A DNA stretch of 24,701 bases from JALZAA01 sp046724435 (GTDB taxonomy: Bacteria > Actinomycetota > Acidimicrobiia > IMCC26256 > JACDBD01), in assembly GCA_046724435.1 (NCBI GenBank), contig JBKOWN010000092.1, forward strand, positions 1-24,701, written 5' to 3'. The position numbers were made by a program, and so were the translations under genes. Under the pieces are notes generated by a model, which saw only the letters and a list, made by a program, of their open reading frames with translations, made no database searches and was not told where the DNA came from. Below, piece by piece: positions 14,003-21,453 of the stretch (position 1 is the first letter of the stretch; every line of letters begins with the position of its first letter).

Positions 14003-15955
14003 TCAGCTCTCGGCCGACACCGGTCCGACGAACACCGCGGCCGGCAACCCCAGATCCGCCATTCGACTCAGCTTGTCGCGCACCCGCTCGGGCACGCGCG
14101 GATCCAAGCTCGCGCCGAAGACGTTGCCGTCGACGGACGGGACGAAGTCCGGCCGGCCGGCCGCTTCCAGCTCGGCGATGGCCTCCGATCGCAGCCGGTC
14201 GTATTCCACGCGCTCCGCCCGGCTGCGAGGATCGTGATAGGCGACCTCTTCGACGCCGGGCTTGGCCCCCCACTCCCTGATGTCATCGCCGCCGATGCTG
14301 AGGTGCACGACCGCGGTGGTCTTTGCGGGGTCGATCGTGCGGTGACGCGTGACCGCCGGACCAAACGGCTTGAGGGCCTTCACGTCATAGCCGGCGCGCT
14401 CGAGCTCGTTCATGAACCCGAACCCCGGTGCGTGGATGTTGACCGGGTCGAACCACGTGACGAGATAGCGGCCGTCGCGGCCGGTTCCGGCCACCGACCC
14501 GCGTTCGAGGGCCTTCGTCGTCGGGGGGACGATTGCACTCAGCGTCCGGGACAGCCGGGGCGCCGGGACCTGGGCGGACGACGCGTCGAACGTGAAGAGC
14601 GTCGCGAACACGACCGTCGTCCCGAGCAGCGCGATCGCTCCCGCCGCCGCCCACTGGCGCGTCGGGTGGACGTACCGGTCGACCAGCGCCACCGCGGCCC
14701 AGACGATCGCGAGGACGAGGAGGGCGGTCAGCGCCCACGCCCACAACACGAGGTAGAACCACACGAAGCCGAAGATTCGGCTGACCGAGAACAGCCCGAG
14801 CACGAGCGCGGCGGCCAGCACGACATCGAGCCGCAACAGCGCGCGGTGCCGGAGCCGCCACGCCGCGAACGCGCTCCCCGCCCACACGACCAGGAGACCG
14901 ATGCCGGGCAGGGTCGAGCCCCCCGCCGCCTGGCTCTGTCCGGTGAAGAGCTGGCGGTTGGCGAGCTCCTTCGTCACCAACCGCCATGGGTTGAGGTGGA
15001 CGAGAAGGACGTCGACGCCGTCACGCAGTCCGAGTGGCGACTCGGGTGGGTTCCGGAAGTAGTCGTACAGCACCGAGAGGTTGCCGGGCGAGCTCGTCAG
15101 CTGGTCGATCACCGGCGGTATCCACACGAGCACGGCGATGCCTGCGCTGATGAGCCCCCACTGAACGAACCGACGAAGCTCAGCGCGATTCCGACGCCGC
15201 CGATACGCGCGCAGGGAGGCGTACACGACCACGCCGACCCCGAGCGCGACGCATGTACCGAGGTACGGAACGTGCGTCTGGGCGCAGAACGAGCCGGCGA
15301 ACGCGACCACGGGCAACACGGGAAGGTCATCACACGCGACCGACCAGACCGCCAGGATGAACACGAAGAACCACAAGACGGGCATGTACGGGTTCCACGG
15401 CTGGGTCAGGATCGGCGTCCCGTACGCGCGGGCGAGCACCGCAAGAACGGCGGCGACCGCGAGCGTGAGCCGGATGCCGCCCCGGCGATACGCGATCCAG
15501 AGCGCCGCGCCCATCGCCAGCACGTTCAAAGAGACCGCCGCGGCTTCCATTGCCCACGACGCGGCGCCGAACAATTGGTAGAAGGGCCACAGCGCGTAGA
15601 AGCTCAACGGCCCCGGATGACTCCCCTGGCTCCCGAGTTGGCCGATCCGCCCGGTCAGACCGATGAGCGGCGGATGGCTGCTGAAAACATCCCGAATCCG
15701 CATCTCGGTCCATGCAAGGTCGAGGACCGGATACCAGCGCGGGCTTCGCAGCACGACCAGCGCCACCACCAGCGGCACCGAGAGCACGAGAAGCAGGAGG
15801 ACGATCACGACGGCGGGCCGCGGCTGCCATTCGTCACGAAAGATCGCCCGACGCCAAGCTCGCTCGCGGACGCCCGACGAGCCCGCAGCGCGACGCTCGT
15901 CCGGGATCTCCTCGACTTGTTGGACCGATGAGCTGAGAGCGGAGCGGAGCTTCAC
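14003..15955 (-). CDS. GT-C fold membrane glycosyltransferase (PMT/ArnT-like)
   Basis: About 650 residues. After a cytoplasmic N-terminal tail come roughly twelve membrane helices, with the first near AVVIVLLLLVLSVPLVVALVV. The first extracytoplasmic loop carries DLAWTEMRIRDVFSSHPPL, with an Asp and Glu at the position of GT-C catalytic acids, followed by GSQGSHPGPLSFYALWPFY. A soluble C-terminal domain (about residues 460-650) faces outward. GT-C enzymes use polyprenyl-phosphate sugars outside the membrane. Donor and acceptor are not evident. GTG 15953-15955 is preferred: TATACT ends 9 bp upstream, so the mRNA would begin almost at the start codon. A TTG at 16022-16024 would add 23 residues with no hallmark. 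It is transcribed divergently from another GT-C gene 303 bp away and converges on the acyltransferase gene. Confidence 0.75.
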   Translation of the reverse strand: MKLRSALSSSVQQVEEIPDERRAAGSSGVRERAWRRAIFRDEWQPRPAVVIVLLLLVLSVPLVVALVVLRSPRWYPVLDLAWTEMRIRDVFSSHPPLIGLTGRIGQLGSQGSHPGPLSFYALWPFYQLFGAASWAMEAAAVSLNVLAMGAALWIAYRRGGIRLTLAVAAVLAVLARAYGTPILTQPWNPYMPVLWFFVFILAVWSVACDDLPVLPVVAFAGSFCAQTHVPYLGTCVALGVGVVVYASLRAYRRRRNRAELRRFVQWGLISAGIAVLVWIPPVIDQLTSSPGNLSVLYDYFRNPPESPLGLRDGVDVLLVHLNPWRLVTKELANRQLFTGQSQAAGGSTLPGIGLLVVWAGSAFAAWRLRHRALLRLDVVLAAALVLGLFSVSRIFGFVWFYLVLWAWALTALLVLAIVWAAVALVDRYVHPTRQWAAAGAIALLGTTVVFATLFTFDASSAQVPAPRLSRTLSAIVPPTTKALERGSVAGTGRDGRYLVTWFDPVNIHAPGFGFMNELERAGYDVKALKPFGPAVTRHRTIDPAKTTAVVHLSIGGDDIREWGAKPGVEEVAYHDPRSRAERVEYDRLRSEAIAELEAAGRPDFVPSVDGNVFGASLDPRVPERVRDKLSRMADLGLPAAVFVGPVSAES

Positions 15956-15964
15956 CGGCCTCGG

Positions 15965-15970
15965 AGTATA
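15965..15970 (-). promoter_or_regulatory. -10 element TATACT of the minus-strand GT-C gene
   Basis: TATACT on the minus strand is a near-consensus -10 box, ending 9 bp before the GTG at 15953-15955. This predicts a leader of only a few nucleotides. No good -35 box was found at 16-18 bp spacing. Confidence 0.4.
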
Positions 15971-16062
15971 CGAAGTCGGGTCCCGAATACCCTGGCGTCT
16001 GCTCGAAACACCAACCTGCGTCAAGCAACGAACCTTGCACGGTTACCAAATGGGGAGCCCGC

Positions 16063-16140
16063 GTGAAGCTGAGTCGTCGAGCGTCCCTGCGGATCAACGA
16101 GGCCGTCGAGTCGACGTTCCCGAGCGGCAGCACCGAGTAG
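16063..16140 (+). CDS. 25-codon mini-ORF in the divergent region
   Basis: A GTG preceded by GGGGAG at 5 bp spacing begins KLSRRASLRINEAVESTFP, and the frame ends at TAG 16138-16140. It could be an upstream peptide for the GT-C gene at 16259, or chance. No similarity recognised. Confidence 0.2.
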   Translation: MKLSRRASLRINEAVESTFPSGSTE

Positions 16141-16170
16141 CGGGAACGACTCATCCGCGTAGCGGGCACG
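16137..16170 (+). repeat. Two direct 12-bp repeats with 22-bp period
   Basis: GTAGCGGGAACG (16137-16148) and GTAGCGGGCACG (16159-16170) differ at one base and are 22 bp apart start to start, about two helical turns. They lie about 90-120 bp upstream of the GT-C start at 16259, as activator half-sites would. Confidence 0.4.
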
Positions 16171-16192
16171 TCGAAGGAGAGCCTGAAGGCGT

Positions 16193-16205
16193 GACTGTTA
16201 CAGTC
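16193..16205. promoter_or_regulatory. 13-bp palindrome GACTGT-T-ACAGTC
   Basis: A perfect inverted repeat with 6-bp arms and one central base, 53 bp upstream of the GT-C start. It could be an operator. As RNA it would form only a 5-bp stem with a 3-nt loop followed by CCCCTCTTT, too weak to call a terminator. Confidence 0.3.
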
Positions 16206-16258
16206 CCCTCTTTCATGCGCGGCGCGGTCAGAACAGGCCCGACGAAGGTCCCATTCCC

Positions 16259-17992
16259 ATGAGCGCGCAACTTGCCGACGAGCGCACTACCGACGACGAG
16301 CGGGGCGCGGGACCCCAGCAACGGCGGCGCGTGCGGCTCACGGCACGTCAGCGCAACTTCATCGTCTTCGGCATCATCGCGCTCGGCTTCCTGATCCCAC
16401 TGCGCGGTCTCCTGCGATCACAGGGCCCGGCGATGGAGGAAGGCTTCATGCTGGTCTTCCCCGAGCGCGTGCTCCACGGCGATCTCCCCAACCGCGACTT
16501 TCTCCACCTCTACGGGCCGGGGAGCTTGTGGGTACTGGCCGGTGTGTTCAAGGCGTTCGGCGTGTCGCTCACCGCCGAGCGCCTGGTCGGGCTGCTCCAA
16601 CAGGTCGGTGTGGTGCTTGGCGTCTACGCGTTGGCGCGCCACTGGGGCAGGACCATCGCCCTGTTGTGCGCGATCACATCGCTGGTCATCATCGTCCCTC
16701 CGGTCGGTCTCACGGCACTCGGTTGGGTCGGTGGCGTTGCGCTCGGCCTGCTCGGACTGGCGTTGGCGCTCGAGAGCAGGCGCGTCCCCGACGGGCGACG
16801 GGCGCGGCGCTACGCCTTCCTCGGCGGCGTCCTCCTCGGCTTCGCTCTCCTGTACCGGATCGATCTCGTGCTCGCCGTCGGTCTCGCGGTGCTGGTGATG
16901 CTGCGCGGTGCGGGTCGACCACGGTCGAAATGGTTGCTCGGCGGCATCGCCGCGGGCGTGGCGCCGTACGTGATCCAGCTCGCCACCGCGGGGGTCGGAA
17001 CGACTTTCCGGGGCATGATCCTCGACCCCGTCGTCTACCTCCGCGGCGGGCGCCGGCTGCCGATTCCGCCTCCATGGGACCACCTCGACGGCTTCCTCCA
17101 GAAGGTGGGGGCCATCAAGCCGCTCTCGTGGCCGGTCCCGTCGTTCTCCACCGCCCAGCAGCTCACGCTCTGGTTCTTCTTCTTGCTCGGCTCGGTCGGC
17201 TTTCTTCTGTTCGTCGCGGGGTGGCGGCTCCGCGAGAATCGAGCTTCGTTCACTGCACGCGTGCTCGCCACCGTCGCCGTGTTCAGCGTGGGGCTCCTGC
17301 CACAAGCGATCCAGCGCGTCGACTCGGCCCACTTCGCCTGGGTGAGCTGCGTGCCGATCGCGTTCCTCCCGATCGGGATCGCTGAGGTACTCAAGGCGAA
17401 AGCGCCCCGTGTTCGGGTACGAGCCCGGAACTTGATCGCCGGCGGGAGCGTGTTGGTCTTCCTCCTCGCCCTCCTGCCGTTCTTCACGGCTCGTACCTAC
17501 ACCGATTTCTCCCTGCAGAGCATCGGCGTTCACCGAATCGCGTACAAGATCGAGCATCGCGGCCGGATCTTCTACCACGGGCGTCCCGAAGCGGCGCGTG
17601 CCGCCAACGAGCTGCTGCCGGTGGCGGATCGCATCTCGAAACCGGGTGAACGGCTGTTCGTCGGTCCGACGGATCTCCGCAAGACGCCCTACAGCGACGC
17701 CTACCTCTATTACCTACTGCCTGACCTCGTTCCCGCGACGTACTACATCGAGATGGACCCCGGCGTCGCCAACGCCCCCAACTCGGGCCTGGGCGACGAC
17801 CTCCGCTCCGCCGACATCGCGATCCTGTCGACGGTCTGGAACGATTGGGACGAGCCGAACGACGCCAGGAAGTTCGGATCGAACCGGCCCAACGAGATCC
17901 TGAAGCGGGACTTCTGCCTCGTCGAGAAGTTCGGACGCGGCGGCGTCTACGAGCTCTACCGGCGCTGCAACAAATCGGTAGGCAGCAGCTAA
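16259..17992 (+). CDS. GT-C fold membrane glycosyltransferase, second type
   Basis: 577 residues from ATG 16259-16261. A ~33-residue charged tail leads into the first helix (FIVFGIIALGFLIPLRGLL). The first external loop has AMEEGFMLVFPERVLHGDLP, then NRDFLHLYGPGSLWVLAG, with acidic residues (EE and RD) where GT-C enzymes place their catalytic acid. About ten to twelve helices follow to residue ~415, then a soluble external domain of about 160 residues ending NKSVGSS. It probably uses a polyprenyl-phosphate sugar; specificity is unknown. An AAGG lies about 10 nt upstream of the start. The polyprenol-phosphate-mannose synthase starts 10 bp after its stop, so the two are likely one operon and this enzyme may consume that synthase's product (inference). 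Confidence 0.75.
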   Translation: MSAQLADERTTDDERGAGPQQRRRVRLTARQRNFIVFGIIALGFLIPLRGLLRSQGPAMEEGFMLVFPERVLHGDLPNRDFLHLYGPGSLWVLAGVFKAFGVSLTAERLVGLLQQVGVVLGVYALARHWGRTIALLCAITSLVIIVPPVGLTALGWVGGVALGLLGLALALESRRVPDGRRARRYAFLGGVLLGFALLYRIDLVLAVGLAVLVMLRGAGRPRSKWLLGGIAAGVAPYVIQLATAGVGTTFRGMILDPVVYLRGGRRLPIPPPWDHLDGFLQKVGAIKPLSWPVPSFSTAQQLTLWFFFLLGSVGFLLFVAGWRLRENRASFTARVLATVAVFSVGLLPQAIQRVDSAHFAWVSCVPIAFLPIGIAEVLKAKAPRVRVRARNLIAGGSVLVFLLALLPFFTARTYTDFSLQSIGVHRIAYKIEHRGRIFYHGRPEAARAANELLPVADRISKPGERLFVGPTDLRKTPYSDAYLYYLLPDLVPATYYIEMDPGVANAPNSGLGDDLRSADIAILSTVWNDWDEPNDARKFGSNRPNEILKRDFCLVEKFGRGGVYELYRRCNKSVGSS

Positions 17993-18002
17993 GTTTCGGG
18001 GC

Positions 18003-18740
18003 GTGCGCCCACTCGTCATCACCCCGACGTACGTCGAGGCGGAGAACATCGACGAGTTCCTCCGGCGGGCGCGGGCCGCCCTTCCGAGCGCCGACATCCT
18101 CGTCGTCGACGACAACAGCCCGGATGGCACCGCCGACACCGCCGAGGCCGCCGCCGCCGAGCTGGGGAGCATCGACGTGTTACGCCGGCCGGTGAAGCAG
18201 GGTCTCGGCAGCGCGTACCGCGCCGGATTCGCGATCGGGCTCGAGAAGGGCTACGACACCCTCGTCCAGATCGACGCCGACCTCTCGCACGACCCGGCCG
18301 TGCTCCCCGAGCTGCTCGACGCGCTCGAGTCCGGGGCCGACCTGGCCATCGGCTCGCGATACGTGCCGGGGGGCGAGATCCCGCACTGGCCGTGGTTCCG
18401 GCGGGCGCTGTCGCGCTACGGCAACCTCTACGCCGCATTCGTGCTCGGGACGGGAGTCAAGGACGCTACCTCGGGATACCGCGCCTACCGCGCCGACACC
18501 TTGAAGTCGATCGACTACGCGACGACGCGCAGCAAGGGGTACGGGTTCCAGATCGAGACCGAATACCGCGTGCACGGGTGGGGCGGCCGCATCACCGAGG
18601 TTCCGATCGTGTTCACCGATCGGGTGCGCGGCTACTCGAAGATGAGCTGGTTCATCTTCGCCGAGGAGCTGTTGCTGGTCAGCTGGTGGGGGATTCGCGA
18701 CCGGGCGCGCCGGCTGTGGAGGCGTCTTCGCCCCGGCTAG
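18003..18740 (+). CDS. ppm1: Polyprenol monophosphomannose synthase (GT2, DPM1/Ppm1-D2 type)
   Basis: 245 residues from GTG 18003-18005. The GT2 GT-A fold has the DPM1 pattern: VITPTYVEAENI, VVDDNSPDGT (residues 34-43), KQGLGSAYRAGF, QIDADLSHDP (DAD at 91-93, metal and nucleotide binding), GSRYVPGG, RALSRYGN, VKDATSGYRAYR, and GYGFQIE. It transfers mannose from GDP-mannose to polyprenyl phosphate on the cytoplasmic face, making the donor for GT-C mannosyltransferases. The single-domain form lacks the apolipoprotein N-acyltransferase-like part fused in M. tuberculosis Ppm1, and has no C-terminal transmembrane helices. Some paralogues use glucose or other sugars, so mannose is likely rather than certain. 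It lies 10 bp after a GT-C gene. Its 3' end overlaps the convergent flavoprotein gene by 62 bp. Confidence 0.85.
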   Translation: MRPLVITPTYVEAENIDEFLRRARAALPSADILVVDDNSPDGTADTAEAAAAELGSIDVLRRPVKQGLGSAYRAGFAIGLEKGYDTLVQIDADLSHDPAVLPELLDALESGADLAIGSRYVPGGEIPHWPWFRRALSRYGNLYAAFVLGTGVKDATSGYRAYRADTLKSIDYATTRSKGYGFQIETEYRVHGWGGRITEVPIVFTDRVRGYSKMSWFIFAEELLLVSWWGIRDRARRLWRRLRPG

Positions 18741-20226
18741 TGCCGGCCTCACCCTTCTCCTCGTGGTACTCGGCCTCGACGTTCACGTTCCACACGTCGT
18801 GGTCGGCGCCGAAGATGTTCTCGACCGAGAGCATGGCCGTGTACATCGAGTGATCCTGGTTGTTGTACTTGTGCATCCCGTTGCGTCCGACGGGGAACAC
18901 GTTCGGCGCGTTGACGTCGAGCCATTTGCGCATCGTCTCGACGTTGGTCTTGTAGGTGCCGTCGTACATCGGGTACGCCTTCGGCATGCGCACGACGTAG
19001 CCGGCTTCGACCTGCTCGGCGTCGTCCAGGAGCCCGATCTCACATAGCTCGCGCTTGCCCTGCTCGATCAGGCCCGCATCGGCCTTGGTCCACATGTCGT
19101 CGCCCTCGTTCACGAAGTACTCGAGCCCGAGGCAGGTCCGCCCGTCCTTCACCATGTACGGCGACCAGACGCCGAAGTTCTGGATGCGACCGACTACGAC
19201 ACTGGCGTCGTTGATGTAGATCCAGTTGTCGGGAAAGCCCCGATCCTCCGGCATGACGAGAGCCACGGTGATGAAGTCTCGGTAGCGGAGCCCGTCGGCG
19301 GCGGCTTGCACGTCCGGCGGCACCGGCGGGTCCATCGCCCGCAACAGGGGGCTGATCGGCATCGACGAGATCACGTGGGTGCATTCGTACCGTGTCGGCA
19401 CACCGTCGGTCTCGGCGGTGACGGCGACCGCCTTCCCGTCGCGCAGGTAGATCTTGCTGACCTTCGAGTTGAAGACGACCTTCGTGCCGTGGGCCGTGAC
19501 GAGCTCCGTCGCGCGCTCCCACATCATCCCCGGGCCGTGCTTGGGGTAGTTGAACTCCTCGATCAGGCTCGTCACCTGCTTCGACTTGTCCTTCTTGCGC
19601 CGCAGCCGCTTGGGCTTAAGGGCCTCCCACACGGCGCGGAAGAGCGACAGGTTCTTGATCCGCTGCGCGCCCCAGTCGGCTTGGATCTCAGTACAGGGGA
19701 CGCCCCAGACCTTCTCGCTCTGGGTCTTGAAGAAGTGGCGGTACAGGCGCCAGCCGAACCGCGACGCGACGAACCCCTCGAGCGTCGACTTGTCCTTCGG
19801 CGGATGAATGCGCACCCAGAGGTATGACGCGACGCAGCGGGTGGCTTCGACCGGCCCGAGGTTGCGCAGGGCATTCATCGCCGAGATCGGGTAGTCGTAG
19901 AACTTGCCGCGGTAGTAGATGCGGCTGAGCCGGGGCCGGCGTAGGAAGTCGTCGGGACCGAGGATCTCGAACCACAGGTCCTCGACCGGCTGCACCTTCG
20001 TGAAGAAGCGGTGGCCGCCGATGTCGAAGCGCCAGCCGTCACGCTCGGCGGTGCGGCTGATCCCGCCGACGACGGTGTCGGCCTCCAGCACGGTCGAGGT
20101 GACGCCCCGCTTGTTCAGCATGTACGCCGCGGTGAGTCCGGCAGGACCGGCACCGATGATGACCACGTTGGGCGCCGACCGATCGGCGGCGGCCGGCGCG
20201 GGCTGCTCCGTCGACTCCATCGTCAT
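18679..20226 (-). CDS. FAD-dependent oxidoreductase, UDP-galactopyranose-mutase/protoporphyrinogen-oxidase-like
   Basis: 515 residues from ATG 20224-20226, with GGAG 7 nt upstream. The N-terminal Rossmann motif is VVIIGAGPAGLTAAYMLNKRG (residues 21-41), the ribose-binding acid lies in VLEAD, and GGISRT plus DIGGHRFF complete the FAD site. The middle part (IYYRGKFYDYPISAMNAL, GFVASRFGWRLYRHFFKTQSEKVWG) resembles UDP-galactopyranose mutases and their relatives. Near the C-terminus VFPVGRNGMHKYNNQDHSMYTA caps the flavin. True mutases use reduced FAD to interconvert pyranose and furanose nucleotide sugars. This protein is longer (about 380-400 residues is usual), so a related redox or isomerase role is equally possible. 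The last ~24 residues (charged, Gly/Ser-rich) lie antisense to the mannose-synthase 3' end. The PIG-V-like gene ends 105 bp upstream on the same strand. Confidence 0.75.
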   Translation of the reverse strand: MTMESTEQPAPAAADRSAPNVVIIGAGPAGLTAAYMLNKRGVTSTVLEADTVVGGISRTAERDGWRFDIGGHRFFTKVQPVEDLWFEILGPDDFLRRPRLSRIYYRGKFYDYPISAMNALRNLGPVEATRCVASYLWVRIHPPKDKSTLEGFVASRFGWRLYRHFFKTQSEKVWGVPCTEIQADWGAQRIKNLSLFRAVWEALKPKRLRRKKDKSKQVTSLIEEFNYPKHGPGMMWERATELVTAHGTKVVFNSKVSKIYLRDGKAVAVTAETDGVPTRYECTHVISSMPISPLLRAMDPPVPPDVQAAADGLRYRDFITVALVMPEDRGFPDNWIYINDASVVVGRIQNFGVWSPYMVKDGRTCLGLEYFVNEGDDMWTKADAGLIEQGKRELCEIGLLDDAEQVEAGYVVRMPKAYPMYDGTYKTNVETMRKWLDVNAPNVFPVGRNGMHKYNNQDHSMYTAMLSVENIFGADHDVWNVNVEAEYHEEKGEAGTSRGEDASTAGAPGRESPTS

Positions 20227-20331
20227 GCAGAGGCTCCGAACTGGCGGACAGGCTGGGCCGGCGCCGCGAACGCACCGGGACCCGAGCACGACAGTGTACG
20301 AGCCTCGGCCCCCGACCTGCCGAACCCCGGC

Positions 20332-21453
20332 TCAGGGCACGTAGACCCCGAGGAAGCTGAGGACGCTGTACCCGACCAGACCCGCCGCCGAGAGCGCGAG
20401 CACCGGGCGTTCGATGTCTGGGCGGTCCGTGACGAGCGCGACCGCGAGCACGAGCGGAAAGGCGCTCATCGCGTAGCGCTCGAGCGAGTCGAGGTTGCGT
20501 GCCGACAGGTTGACCACGAGCATCGCCGCCGCGTAGGTGCCGTACGACGCCGGCAGGCGCCGCAACAGCACCACGATCAGCACGACGAACACGGCCGCCC
20601 ACAGCACGTGGAGCCCCGAGCCGAACCGATCACCGTGGACGAGATCACCGATCCCGTCGAACGTCCGTGTGAACGGGTCGACGAACCCACCGCGATGGGC
20701 CCGGTCGTTCTGAATCCGTAACGGCAGCCAGGCGTCGCCGTACGCGTAGCGCACCCACAGCAGGTAGATGCCGCTACCGACGGGAGCGGCGAGCACTGCC
20801 CCGACGCGCTCGACTCGATCCCGCGCCGACGCCGCCGGCCACGCCCGCGCCGCCTCGATCGCGGCCGGGATCGCGAGGAGCACGGCCACCGGGCGGGTGA
20901 GCCCGGCGAGCAGCCCGAACGGCGCGGCCCACGCGTATCGTCCTCGCCGCAGGGCGAGGAACATCGCCACCGACACCAACATGAACGTCGCTTCGGCGTA
21001 GCCGAGGACGAGCGCCACCAGCGGCGGGAAGATAGCGGCGAACCACGCTGCTCGCACGGCCGTGCGCTCGTCACCCGTCTCGCGGAGCGTCAGCCGGTAC
21101 AGCAGCGCGCCGAAGAGGAGCGCCGAGCCGTTCGCCACGACCAGGAGCGCGAACGCGTCGTTGCCGACGAACACGACGCCGAGACCGCGCGCCAGGAGCG
21201 GAACGAGGGGAAAGAACCGCAGCGCGCCCGAGCCCACGGCTCCGTACCCGTGCTCGGCGATGTCGCGGTAGAACGCGGCGTCCCAGGCGAACAAGCCTTG
21301 GCCGAGTTGCACCGGGCGGCGCGCTCCCTCGATGTGGTCGACGCCGAAACGCGTGAGCGCCAGCGATCCGACGACGAACACCCGGGCTAGGGCCCACGGG
21401 ACCAGCGCGGCGCGCAGATCGCGCCGTGCGAATTCCCGAAACGCGTCGATCAC
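20332..21453 (-). CDS. PIG-V-like mannosyltransferase (GT-C)
   Basis: 373 residues from GTG 21451-21453. The first external loop shows the PIG-V pattern: FAWDAAFYRDIAEHGYG with the catalytic-type Asp, then ALRFFPLVPLLARGL. Next come LVALVLGYAEATFMLVSV and FGLLAGLTRPVAVLL, with about nine helices in total. Eukaryotic PIG-V adds the second mannose to GPI anchors from dolichyl-phosphate-mannose; bacterial members are thought to act on lipoglycans or glycolipids with polyprenyl-phosphate-mannose. The mannose synthase 1.6 kb away could supply its donor. The start overlaps the stop of the upstream GT-C gene by 4 nt (GTGA), so the two are translationally coupled. The length is a little short against the ~400-500 of most relatives, but both ends look complete. 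Confidence 0.75.
   Translation of the reverse strand: MIDAFREFARRDLRAALVPWALARVFVVGSLALTRFGVDHIEGARRPVQLGQGLFAWDAAFYRDIAEHGYGAVGSGALRFFPLVPLLARGLGVVFVGNDAFALLVVANGSALLFGALLYRLTLRETGDERTAVRAAWFAAIFPPLVALVLGYAEATFMLVSVAMFLALRRGRYAWAAPFGLLAGLTRPVAVLLAIPAAIEAARAWPAASARDRVERVGAVLAAPVGSGIYLLWVRYAYGDAWLPLRIQNDRAHRGGFVDPFTRTFDGIGDLVHGDRFGSGLHVLWAAVFVVLIVVLLRRLPASYGTYAAAMLVVNLSARNLDSLERYAMSAFPLVLAVALVTDRPDIERPVLALSAAGLVGYSVLSFLGVYVP

Larger units (their letters stand above)
15956..16258. other. Divergent intergenic region between two GT-C genes
   Basis: 303 bp holding control elements for both genes: a TATACT -10 for the minus-strand gene, a short plus-strand ORF (16063-16140), two copies of GTAGCGGG-A/C-ACG 22 bp apart, and a 13-bp palindrome. 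No long gene fits here. Confidence 0.6.
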
